Part shown: in pieces, positions 36,470 to 45,391 of the stretch
Numbering within the stretch: position 1 is the first letter of the stretch
Layout: each line of letters starts with the position of its first letter
From: an uncultured Clostridia bacterium
Lineage (GTDB): Bacteria > Bacillota > Clostridia > Christensenellales > Borkfalkiaceae
Direction of reading: 5' to 3'
Assembly (NCBI GenBank): GCA_947624965.1
Contig: CANQMN010000006.1
Span: forward strand, 1 to 64,000
Length of the DNA stretch: 64,000 nucleotides
Translations under genes and position numbers: made by a program
The notes under the pieces: model-generated
What the model was told of the DNA's origin: nothing
Seen by the model: only the letters and a program-made list of their open reading frames with translations
Database searches by the model: none

Positions 36470-37135
36470 TCAAGGAGGCGAACCTGCGGTTCGACCGCCC
36501 GAGGTTTCTATTTGTGCTACCAAGGGCGGCACAAGCGCCATCGGCGCGAAGTACTCCTGTCGGGCACACCAAAATTCCCGAACAGCTTCCGCTGTTCGGG
36601 AATTTTGTATTTGCACAAGGAGGCGAACCGTAGGTTCGACCGCCCCTCGTCGCCGCACGCGTGCTCTTTACGCTTTTCTGGCGAAAAGGCTCTTTTTGCC
36701 CGCGGCGTCTCCTCTTCCCAAAAAATCTTTGCTGCGCAAATCTTTTTCGGGAGCCCTGTTCTCTACCAAGGGCGGCACACCCCGCCCGCACTATTTTCGA
36801 CTAAGGGCGGCACAAGCCGAAGGCGCAGTAGCGACCATCGGCGCGAAGTACTCCTGTCGGGCACACCAAAATTCCCGAACAGCTTTCGCTGTTCGGGAAT
36901 TTTGTATTTGCGAAAGGAGGCGAACCGTAGGTTCGACCGCCCCTCGTCGCCGCACGCGCGCTTTTTACGCTTTTCTGGCGAAAAGGCTCTTTTTGCCCGC
37001 GGCGTCTCCTCTTCCCCAAAAATCTTTGCTGCGCAAATCTTTTTCGGGAGCCCTGTTCTCTGCCAAGGACGGCACGCCCCGCTCAAACAAATGTCTATCA
37101 AAACAGGGCAGCGTTTCCGCTGCCCTGTGTTCTTT
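36470..37135 (+). repeat. Array of tRNA-Arg 3'-end fragments plus terminator hairpins inside a ~250-bp direct repeat (offset ~297 bp)
   Basis: ACTCCTGTCGGGCACACCA at 36412-36430 (tRNA), 36553-36571, 36850-36868; each extra copy followed by AAAATTCCCGAACAGCTTtCGCTGTTCGGGAATTTT. Confidence 0.85.
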
Positions 37136-37150
37136 CCGGAAACGGGTCCG

Positions 37151-38893
37151 CTATCTGCGCTTCCCCTCCGTTAAAATTTTCACCGTTTCGCAATCGAATT
37201 TCGGCGTTCTGTCCGCGTAGAGAAGTCCGTTCACTTCCTGCTGGACGTCGGTGAGCTGCGTGTAGCAGAACCCGCGAAGATCGGGGTGCGCGTAGATCCC
37301 CTGCATGAGATTTTCGTACCGCGTGTAGAACGCTTCGTCGCTCGACGCGCCGTCATTATAACCCCAGTTGCCGTTTTTCGTCTCCTCCGCCTTGGCGATG
37401 CCGCCGAATTCGGTGAGCAGAACGGGCTGTCCCGCATACTTACAGCCGTACGCCATCAGCCGCCGCGTCTGCGGATACAGATCGTCGTAGCGGTCGGGGC
37501 GGTACTTTTCGGCGAACGCCGCGCTGTCGTACGCGTAATCGTGAATGCCGAGGATATCCGTCGTCTCGGGGCTCTCCCAGCCGTCGTTGCAGGAGACGAG
37601 CCGCGTCGCGTCCAACGACTTCGTCATGTAATAGAGCGAGCGGGCAAAATTCTGTTGCGCCGCGTCGGAAGCGATGTTGCGCACGCCCCAGCTCTCGTTG
37701 AGCGGGACATAGGCGATGACGCTCGCAAAGACGCCCGCCTCGCGCACGATATCCGCCCATTCCGAAGCGATGCGCTTCTCCTCCTCCGCGCAGAAGTGAT
37801 AGGCGGAGGGCATTTCGCACCACGTGAGAAAGCCCAGCTCGTCCGCATAATAGTAGAAATAGGGGTCCTCGAATTTCTGATGTTTCCGCGCGCCGTTGAA
37901 GCCCATCGACATGGCGAGCTCGATATCCTTTTTCAACGCCTCCGCACTGGGGGGCGTGAGCCCGCTCTCCCGCCAATAGCCTTGGTCGAGGATGAGCCGC
38001 TGATAGAGCGGCGCGTTGTTGAGGACGATCTTATTGCCGTCCGCGACGAGTTTGCGGATGCCGAAGCGCGTCTTTGCGCTGTCCGCCGCGCGCCCGCCGC
38101 AATAGAGGCGGAAAACGGCGTCGAAGAGCGCGGGATGTTCGGGCTGCCATGTGTAATCGGCGTCTACGCAGTTGCATTCGTTCAGTTTGAACGAATAGCG
38201 CGTGCGCTTCCCGTCCAGCGAGAAGCGCGCCGTCTTGACGTGCTTCCCCTTGAAGGAAATTTCGATCTCCGCTTCATCCGCGAGCCCGCGCGACGTTACG
38301 ATCTCTCCCGAGACGGATGCGCTGTCGTAATCGGCGAACAGGGTGTGCGAGACGATGCAGTCCTCCCCCACCCAGTCGATCCATACGCTCTGCCACAGCC
38401 CCGTGTTGGGAATGTACCAGCACGAAAACCGTTCGCCCGTCCAGCTCTGTTTCCCGCGCGGAACGGCGGGATCGAGGGGGTCGAAGCACCGCACGACGAG
38501 CGCGTTCTCGCCGCGCGGCTTCATATACTTCGTGATGTCCGCCGAAAACGGGGTAAAGCCGCCCGTATGGGTGAGAACGTGCTTGCCGTTCACCCATACA
38601 TCCGTCCGATAGTCCGCCCCGTTGAAGCACAGGAGCGCGCGCCGCCCCGCCTTTGTGGGGAAGGTCCGCCTGTACCAGACGATCTCATGCACCGCCTTGT
38701 CGCCGATCCCGCTCGCCTCGTACTGATAGCTAAACGGGACGACGATGGAGAGCGGAAGGCGCACTTTGCCCGTATCGTATCCTTTTGCGAGCCCCTCGTC
38801 CGTGTCGTCGAAGGCAAATTCCCACACGCCGTTGAGGGCGAGCCAATCCTGCCGCCGAAACTGCGGACGGGGGTACTCTGTTCTCTGCCACAT
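37151..38893 (-). CDS. Glycoside hydrolase family 2 protein (beta-galactosidase/glucuronidase-like)
   Basis: FNGADYRTDVWVNGKHVLTHTGGFTPFSADI; MSMGFNGARKHQKFEDPYFYYYADELG; VPLNESWG; LLTEFGG. Confidence 0.9.
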   Translation of the reverse strand: MWQRTEYPRPQFRRQDWLALNGVWEFAFDDTDEGLAKGYDTGKVRLPLSIVVPFSYQYEASGIGDKAVHEIVWYRRTFPTKAGRRALLCFNGADYRTDVWVNGKHVLTHTGGFTPFSADITKYMKPRGENALVVRCFDPLDPAVPRGKQSWTGERFSCWYIPNTGLWQSVWIDWVGEDCIVSHTLFADYDSASVSGEIVTSRGLADEAEIEISFKGKHVKTARFSLDGKRTRYSFKLNECNCVDADYTWQPEHPALFDAVFRLYCGGRAADSAKTRFGIRKLVADGNKIVLNNAPLYQRLILDQGYWRESGLTPPSAEALKKDIELAMSMGFNGARKHQKFEDPYFYYYADELGFLTWCEMPSAYHFCAEEEKRIASEWADIVREAGVFASVIAYVPLNESWGVRNIASDAAQQNFARSLYYMTKSLDATRLVSCNDGWESPETTDILGIHDYAYDSAAFAEKYRPDRYDDLYPQTRRLMAYGCKYAGQPVLLTEFGGIAKAEETKNGNWGYNDGASSDEAFYTRYENLMQGIYAHPDLRGFCYTQLTDVQQEVNGLLYADRTPKFDCETVKILTEGKRR

Positions 38894-38903
38894 GGCTCTC
38901 TCC

Positions 38904-41435
38904 TTATCCGTTGAGTTCGGCGAGTTTCTCTGCGACGGTGGTAGGATCCTGCGTTGCGCTGTAATTCGTGATCTTCATGGGCGTATTGAACCCGAAGAAG
39001 CCGACTGCCGAGGGACGGTCCGCCGTAAAGAAGTTGTACGTGAGCGCATCGAAGGCGGGCGCGCCGTTGCAGAAGAAGTAGAACTTATCGCCGTCGCGGA
39101 TGACTTCAAGGGTGACCGTGTTGCCGTTTTTATAGGAAATATTTACGCTGTTGTTTCTCCGCTCTCCATGGTCCGTGCCCCAGAGCCAGTCGTTGTCCGC
39201 GTTGTTGCGCTGGACGCAGCCGATCTGCTTCATCGTGAAGTTGCCCTGTCCGTCCACAAAGTACGCGATGGTGTTGCGGATGCCCGCCACGTTGTCCTCG
39301 CAGCGGATGGCAAACCCGAACTTGGGATACTGGTCGTTTGCGTACCCCTTGTCCGCCGTAACCGTGAACGTCGCCTTGGCGTAGAACTTCGTGGAGAAGA
39401 CGTCCTTGAAGAAGGCGTACTGGTCCCACGAGCCCTTCTGCTCGATGTAGGCGTCCGCGGTGCCGTCGTCGTGCGAGAGGTCGTACCCGTACATCGTGGT
39501 GATGTAATCGGAGGGCGCGCCGTCCACTACAACGTTGCCGAACGTCCTGCTCTCGTTGATGATGTGCGGCGAGCCGTGCGTCGGATTGGTGAAGGTATAC
39601 TTCGCGAAGCCGTCTACGCCTGCGCAGGGCGTATCCTTGCCGAGGACGACGATCTCGTTGATGGCGAGCAGTTCCGCGTCATCGGGCGAGGTGATGGTGA
39701 TTTTGATGGATTTGACGGGAAGTTCGGCAAACTCCGCGATCGCCGCGCCGCCGGGGCACAGGAACTCGCTGCCGTCGAGGAACCAATCCCAGTCGTAATC
39801 GAGGTCCTCGATGACCGCCGTCGCGGTAGAGCCGCTCTTCGTGAGGTACTCCATCTCGATCTTGTCCACGCTGACGAAGGAATAGAAGTAATCGTACGAG
39901 TTGTAGATCATGAGCCCGCGCACCGTCTTATAATTGTCCCATTTGAGCTCGATGACGGATTTGCCGGGATCGGCTTCGTATTCCTCGGCGATGTCGAATT
40001 CCTGATATTTGATGATGCCGTCGGTGAGGAGCGCCTTGTCGCTGCCCTGCGCCGTCGCGGAAGCCGTTACCTCGGCGGAAGGCGCGATGTTCTTATACCC
40101 CGAAACCACGGCGGGGAGCGGCTGCAACGACCACGAAGGTCCGTTCGTGTGCATGACTTTCTGCCCCGCGTTGTTCTCCGTCCAGACGACCTTATCCACG
40201 GCGAGCGCTCTGCCGTTGTCGACGGTGAGGCGGTCCTTGAAGGTGTGGTAGGCGATGAAGAGTTCGTCGCCGAGCTCGATAAAGCTATGGTGCCCCGCGC
40301 TCTTGATGTGGTTCCAGTTCGTATCCGAAGAAATGACCTTCCCGCCGTCGTCCTCGTCCACTTTGACGAAGTGCCCGAGCGGGCTGTCCGCAATGGCTTG
40401 CACGACGTGATATGTCTCCTTCGTATAGTCGTTTACGCTGAATGTGAGGTAATACTTTCCGCCGTGGTAGTACATGAAGGGACCTTCGTTGACGTGCCCT
40501 TCGCTCTCGGAGCGGTTTCTCGACCCGCCGAGTTCCTCATATCCGGGCGCGGTGAGCTCGGTGATGGAAGAATAATCGGGGGTGAACCAATCCTTCATCT
40601 TCATGCCGAAGAGGTGGGTGCCGTCCGCAATGCCGCCGCCGACGCCGCCGAGACCGTACCAGCCGAAATAGAGGTACTTCTCGCCCGTGGCGGGATCGAC
40701 GAAGGGGCTCGCATCGAGCGCGCAGTCGAGCCCCATGTTCCGATACTGTTCGGGGATCCTCGTGTTGATTTTCGTGATGTGGCCGTCCGCGGGATCGGCG
40801 TGCAGGTCGATGACGGGCTCGCGCGGCGAAATGGGATCGCCGTCCTCGTTCAGGCGGGTCGGCGTAACGAAGGGACCCGCGGGATCCGCCGAGTAGGCGA
40901 CGGAAAGGCAGAGTCTGTGCTCGACGCCGAGGTCTTCGTTCTGGTTCCACGCGTTGTACACCATGTAGTAGAGCTCATCCTCTGCGTCGTAGATGACTTC
41001 GGGCGCCCAGTAGTTGTCCGACGCCCACGTCTCGGCAAAGTCCGGCCAAAGGGCGACGCCCGTCGTCTCCCAGTGCGCGAGATCCTTGGAGCGCCAAGCC
41101 TGAAAGCCGTGGCAGTTGATCTCGTCGCTCGTGCCGTAGGCATAGAACCAACCCTTGTCCTTCCCCTCCGTGATGTAGATGACGGAAGGGTCTGCAACGC
41201 CGAAATCGAGGTTGTTGAAGTAGTACAGGGAAGAGTTGTACTCCGCGGCGGGGTCGCTCATCTCGCTGACGAGGTTATCGATGTAGTTGAATTCGCCCGT
41301 CAGAGAGGGATCGGAGGGATCGGAGGGGTTAGAGGGATCCTTGCCATCATCGGCGCATGCCGCGATGGAGGCGAGCGCGCTCATGCTCATGCAGAGCGCA
41401 AGCGAGAGCGACAGAATTTTAAGATTCCTTTTCAT
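38904..41435 (-). CDS. Lipoprotein family 43-like glycosidase with additional C-terminal domains
   Basis: Lipobox region LASIAACADD; DPSVIYITEGKDKGWFYAYGTSDE; YWAPEVIYDAEDELYYMVY; NEGPFMYYHGGKYYLTFS. Confidence 0.85.
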   Translation of the reverse strand: MKRNLKILSLSLALCMSMSALASIAACADDGKDPSNPSDPSDPSLTGEFNYIDNLVSEMSDPAAEYNSSLYYFNNLDFGVADPSVIYITEGKDKGWFYAYGTSDEINCHGFQAWRSKDLAHWETTGVALWPDFAETWASDNYWAPEVIYDAEDELYYMVYNAWNQNEDLGVEHRLCLSVAYSADPAGPFVTPTRLNEDGDPISPREPVIDLHADPADGHITKINTRIPEQYRNMGLDCALDASPFVDPATGEKYLYFGWYGLGGVGGGIADGTHLFGMKMKDWFTPDYSSITELTAPGYEELGGSRNRSESEGHVNEGPFMYYHGGKYYLTFSVNDYTKETYHVVQAIADSPLGHFVKVDEDDGGKVISSDTNWNHIKSAGHHSFIELGDELFIAYHTFKDRLTVDNGRALAVDKVVWTENNAGQKVMHTNGPSWSLQPLPAVVSGYKNIAPSAEVTASATAQGSDKALLTDGIIKYQEFDIAEEYEADPGKSVIELKWDNYKTVRGLMIYNSYDYFYSFVSVDKIEMEYLTKSGSTATAVIEDLDYDWDWFLDGSEFLCPGGAAIAEFAELPVKSIKITITSPDDAELLAINEIVVLGKDTPCAGVDGFAKYTFTNPTHGSPHIINESRTFGNVVVDGAPSDYITTMYGYDLSHDDGTADAYIEQKGSWDQYAFFKDVFSTKFYAKATFTVTADKGYANDQYPKFGFAIRCEDNVAGIRNTIAYFVDGQGNFTMKQIGCVQRNNADNDWLWGTDHGERRNNSVNISYKNGNTVTLEVIRDGDKFYFFCNGAPAFDALTYNFFTADRPSAVGFFGFNTPMKITNYSATQDPTTVAEKLAELNG

Positions 41436-41449
41436 AAATTACTCCTTGA

Positions 41450-42466
41450 TTAGTCTTTGAGACCGCTCGAAACGATGCCCGAAATGAAGTACCGCTGGGT
41501 GAAGAAGTACACAATGAGCATGGGTATGAGCGCGATGATGCTTGCCGCCATGGCGACGTTGGGCATGTTGTCCCCGTATGTCCCCGCAACGTCGCGGAGC
41601 GCGATTTGCAGGGTGTACAAGTCGGAGGACTGCAAATACATGAGGGGACCGAGGTAATCGTTATACCCTCCGATAAAGCCCAAGAGCCCCTGTGCGAGGA
41701 GCGCGGGCACCGAGAGCGGCACCATGATCTTGAAGAAGATGCCGAAGTACCCGAGCCCGTCCAATTTCGCCGCCTCGACGAGGCTGTCCGGAATGCCCGC
41801 ATAGAACTGCCGCATAAAGAACACGCACGCGGCGGCGCCGAACATACCGGGGATCATGAGCGGGAGCGGCGTATCCACCCAACCGATCATATCGTAGATG
41901 GAGAACTGCGGAACGATCATGATGGTGCCGGGGATCATCATCGTGGCGAGCAGGGCGGGATACATCCACTTCTTTGCGCGGAAGCGCAGTTTGCTGAATG
42001 CGTACGCCGAGAGCGACGAGGTGAAGAGCCCTATGAGGGTGGGCGGCAAAATGTACAGCAGGGTGTTGAAAAACCCGCTCAACAGCATGGGGAGCGCCGC
42101 GTCCACATTGGCGTATTCGTTAAATGCCATCGAGTAGCCTTCCAGCGTAAATCCCTGCGGGGGGATCCACGTAAATACGAGGCTGCGCGCGTCCTCCCAC
42201 GTTTTCAGCGACGTGATGATGACGATGAGGAAGGGCAAAAGAATGATCGTCGCGTACAGCACGAGGACAAAATAGATGAACACCTTCGAGACGATCGCGC
42301 CCGTCTTTGCGCTGTGATATTTTTGTTTCTGCCTTTTGGGAACGTCCTGTTCCGAAAGGTCCTGCTCCAAAAGATCCTGCTCCGAAATTTCGCTGGAAAG
42401 TTCCGTCTCGGGCAGATCCGAAGAGAGCCCCTCTTGCGGGAGGGCGACGGCGGTTTCGTCAATCAT
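41450..42466 (-). CDS. Carbohydrate ABC transporter permease (MalG-like)
   Basis: Six TMs; EAAKLDGLGYFGIFFKIMVPLSVPAL EAA loop. Confidence 0.92.
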   Translation of the reverse strand: MIDETAVALPQEGLSSDLPETELSSEISEQDLLEQDLSEQDVPKRQKQKYHSAKTGAIVSKVFIYFVLVLYATIILLPFLIVIITSLKTWEDARSLVFTWIPPQGFTLEGYSMAFNEYANVDAALPMLLSGFFNTLLYILPPTLIGLFTSSLSAYAFSKLRFRAKKWMYPALLATMMIPGTIMIVPQFSIYDMIGWVDTPLPLMIPGMFGAAACVFFMRQFYAGIPDSLVEAAKLDGLGYFGIFFKIMVPLSVPALLAQGLLGFIGGYNDYLGPLMYLQSSDLYTLQIALRDVAGTYGDNMPNVAMAASIIALIPMLIVYFFTQRYFISGIVSSGLKD

Positions 42467-43469
42467 ACTTCACCCACCTCCTTGATCCGAGGAATTGCAG
42501 TCCCGTAACGGCGAGGATGAGCGCCGTAAGCACCCATGCCGCCGCGCTGGCGACGCCCATCTTGCCGTCGTATTCCATGATGTAGCGATACATATAGAAC
42601 ACGATGGTAACGCCCTGGTTATCCGGTCCGCCGTTCGGCGTTAAAACGTTGGTAACGGCGAACGCCTGCAAGAGACCGATGACGCCCATGATGAGGAGAT
42701 AGAACGTCGTGGGAGAGACGGAGGGAAGGACGATGCGGAAGAACTGCGTAAACGGACCCGCGCCGTCGATCTTCGCCGCCTCGATGGAGGACTGGTTGAC
42801 GTTCGTGAGCGCGGCGGAGTAGAGCAGAATGCCATAGCCCATGCCCGACCATACGCTCATGATGATGACGGTAACATAGTACAGTCCCGGTTCGCCCAGC
42901 CAGTTGATCGCCCCGTTCCCGAGACCCCCTTTGCCGAGGATCTGGTTGATGATACCGAACGAGGGATTGAAGATATTCCGCCACATGAGCGTGATCGCGA
43001 CGACCGAGCACACATAGGGAATAAAGTAGATGATGCGCCAAATCCCCCTGCCCTTGATGTCGCGGCTCAAAAGGTACGCGATCGCAAGCGCAAAGATCTG
43101 GCTGATGAACGTGGACGCGCCGAGGATGATGGTGTTGAGAATGGACTCGCCGAACAGAGGATCCTCGAAGATATAGACAAAATTATCGAAGCCTGCCCAT
43201 TCCGCGCCGTCTATGCTGTATCCCGGGATATCGAGAAACGCCATGGCGAACGCAAGCACGAGCGGGATCGCCCCGAAGATGAGGAACCCGATGAGCGGAA
43301 CGGCGGCGAACGCCGTTCCGTATATCTCTTCGAGGTCTATTTTGAACCGCTTTTTGGGCGATTTTACGGGGATCTTTTCCGTCATCTCGGAATCGGTCTC
43401 TTTCGGAGCGTCCAAGCCGAGCCCCTCCGCGAGGGCAACATCGGCGGGATCTTCGTAAACCTGTTCCAT
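42459..43469 (-). CDS. Carbohydrate ABC transporter permease (MalF-like)
   Basis: EAAKIDGAGPFTQFFRIVLPSVSPT EAA loop, six TMs. Confidence 0.92.
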   Translation of the reverse strand: MEQVYEDPADVALAEGLGLDAPKETDSEMTEKIPVKSPKKRFKIDLEEIYGTAFAAVPLIGFLIFGAIPLVLAFAMAFLDIPGYSIDGAEWAGFDNFVYIFEDPLFGESILNTIILGASTFISQIFALAIAYLLSRDIKGRGIWRIIYFIPYVCSVVAITLMWRNIFNPSFGIINQILGKGGLGNGAINWLGEPGLYYVTVIIMSVWSGMGYGILLYSAALTNVNQSSIEAAKIDGAGPFTQFFRIVLPSVSPTTFYLLIMGVIGLLQAFAVTNVLTPNGGPDNQGVTIVFYMYRYIMEYDGKMGVASAAAWVLTALILAVTGLQFLGSRRWVKYD

Positions 43470-43492
43470 GAGAATGCTCCTTACAAGTTTTG

Positions 43493-45334
43493 TTACGCTT
43501 CGGTGTAATCCTTCAAGCGATTGGGCGTATCCTTATACTTGCTGTTCGCCTGCAACTGTTCGAGCGTTATTTTGCCCTCGCGGAACTGGCTGTTGAGCAG
43601 ATCCGCCCAGTCGGCGATCCAGAGGTTGTCTTCGAGATACCACCAGTCGCCCGGCGTCTCGTACTCCGCCGCGCGGACGAATACGATGGAGTTGCGGGGG
43701 TTTTTATCCGATTGCAGGAACACTTCGCTGTTGGCGAGGTTCTTCTGCGAAGGAATGGCGAAGCCCGATTTTGCCTGCGCTTCCTGTCCCGTCTTGCCGC
43801 CGATGAATTCGGCAAAGAACCATGCGGCGTTCTTCTTCTTGCTCTTCGCGTTCACGCAGAGCGCGACGGAACCGGAGTGTCCCGCCTCCACGCCGTGCAC
43901 GGTTACGTTGCCCGACGCGTCGTACTCCTTGTACATGGGAAGGGGCGCGACGTCCCATTCAAACTTGTTGCCCGTCTGCCCCGGTTTTTCGCCGATGAGC
44001 TTGCGGAAGTTGGTAACGTTCCATCTGCCGTCTACGAGCATGCCGAGCTTGCCCTCCGCAAACGTCGTCGCCTTCGCGTCGTTGCCGCCCATATCCGCGG
44101 GATAGGGGCAGATGCGGTAGCCGTTCTTGCCGGATACGACCTCTACATCCTTCTTGGTGCAGAGACGTCCGAACTCGATCATGGCGTCGCGCTGGGAAGG
44201 AAGTTCGTTGAGCTTGCCTGCCGCATAAAGCTGCGTTACCTCGGAGTTGATTGCCTTGACGTCCGTCTTGGGGTCCTGAATTTTATCCGCCCATTCGATG
44301 ATCTGTCCCGCCGAATAGCTGTGCCCCTTTACGGTGACGGGTTCCGTTACGTCGTCCTTCACGATATAGTTGGGGGTGTCGTCTTCGAGGAGGGTAAATT
44401 CCCAATAGCCGCCCTTGTAGGCGGGATCGTCCGTCGCGACGTATTCGACGCAGTCGCCGCCGACCGACCAGCCGTAGTTGAACCACCACTCGGTGTAGTA
44501 GCCGAAGTACTCGCTCTCCGTCGTAATGCCGTTGAGGGTGCGCTCGCTCGTTTGAACGACCGTCGAAAGCGCGACGCATTCGTCCCAGCTCATGGGAATT
44601 TGGTTGTTGAACCACTTCTGCGTGCCGTCAACGAAGTACCCTTTCTCCTTCACTTCGCCCGTGATGCCGTACTCCGACTTCGTCGTGCCGCGGGCGTCCG
44701 CCTTCGTGCCCGCGTTGAACGCCGCGAGGTCCTCTTTCGCGACGGAGATGACCTTGACGCCCGCGCGGTTGAACATGCTCTCGTTGTAGAAGATGACAAC
44801 GGGACCGATATCCTTGGGAATGCCCCAATAGTGGGCGTTGGGACCGTCCTGCGTCGTCGTATCCACATCGTACTTATAGCGGTTGATGGAACTCGCCCAC
44901 ATGTTGTCGATTTGAATTTCTTCGCTGTTTTGGATGTAGCTGTCGAGCGGTTCGAGATAGCCCGCCTTCGCATACCGCTTTACGTGCTCGTCGTCCACAT
45001 AGAGGACGTCCACGTTCGCGCGGGAGGCGCGCAGACCGTTGAGCGCGGCGGTGTTGTAGTCGCCGGGCTTGTGCTCGTACTTTACTTTGATGGTGTCCTT
45101 GTACAGCTCGTTGAATTGGTTGACGAGGTCGGTGAACACCTCTTTTTCGTTTTGATCGCCGTATCCCCAGAAGGAGATCTCGGTGGGGCCGTCCGCCCCC
45201 GGACGGGGCTTGCCGTCATCGCCGATCTCAACGTCGTTTGTATTGCCGCCGCACGCGGCGAGCCCGGAGACCGCCGAGATGCACAGGCAGGCAGAGAGCG
45301 CAATCGTGCCGAATTTCAAAAACTTTTTATTCAT
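43493..45334 (-). CDS. Extracellular solute-binding lipoprotein (family 1)
   Basis: Lipobox SGLAAC; ISFWGYGDQNEKEVFTDLVNQFNELYKDTIKVKYEHKPG; upstream of MalFG-like permeases. Confidence 0.9.
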   Translation of the reverse strand: MNKKFLKFGTIALSACLCISAVSGLAACGGNTNDVEIGDDGKPRPGADGPTEISFWGYGDQNEKEVFTDLVNQFNELYKDTIKVKYEHKPGDYNTAALNGLRASRANVDVLYVDDEHVKRYAKAGYLEPLDSYIQNSEEIQIDNMWASSINRYKYDVDTTTQDGPNAHYWGIPKDIGPVVIFYNESMFNRAGVKVISVAKEDLAAFNAGTKADARGTTKSEYGITGEVKEKGYFVDGTQKWFNNQIPMSWDECVALSTVVQTSERTLNGITTESEYFGYYTEWWFNYGWSVGGDCVEYVATDDPAYKGGYWEFTLLEDDTPNYIVKDDVTEPVTVKGHSYSAGQIIEWADKIQDPKTDVKAINSEVTQLYAAGKLNELPSQRDAMIEFGRLCTKKDVEVVSGKNGYRICPYPADMGGNDAKATTFAEGKLGMLVDGRWNVTNFRKLIGEKPGQTGNKFEWDVAPLPMYKEYDASGNVTVHGVEAGHSGSVALCVNAKSKKKNAAWFFAEFIGGKTGQEAQAKSGFAIPSQKNLANSEVFLQSDKNPRNSIVFVRAAEYETPGDWWYLEDNLWIADWADLLNSQFREGKITLEQLQANSKYKDTPNRLKDYTEA

Positions 45335-45351
45335 AATTTCTCCTTTTTTTA

Positions 45352-45382
45352 CGGGCGCCCCGCCCGCGGGCGGGGCGCCGCG
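45352..45382 (-). terminator. GC-rich hairpin with T run between the 1507-aa lipoprotein and the SBP gene
   Basis: GGCGCCCCGCCCGCGGGCGGGGCGCC with A/T tract. Confidence 0.5.
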
Positions 45383-45391
45383 TTTGTTCCG

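Noticed and set aside
36470-37135. CRISPR array
   Set aside because: Only two long repeats with terminators and tRNA tails; no regular ~30-nt repeat/spacer pattern and no cas genes
36354-37135. Classical integrative element at tRNA-Arg
   Set aside because: tRNA-tail duplications are only ~140-440 bp away and enclose no integrase or cargo
36395-37220. 257-259-aa ORFs in the tRNA-flank region
   Set aside because: Overlap tRNA-Arg and the direct repeats; repeated peptide blocks simply translate the repeats
38745-41453. 902-aa plus-strand ORF
   Set aside because: Antisense to the GH43-like lipoprotein gene
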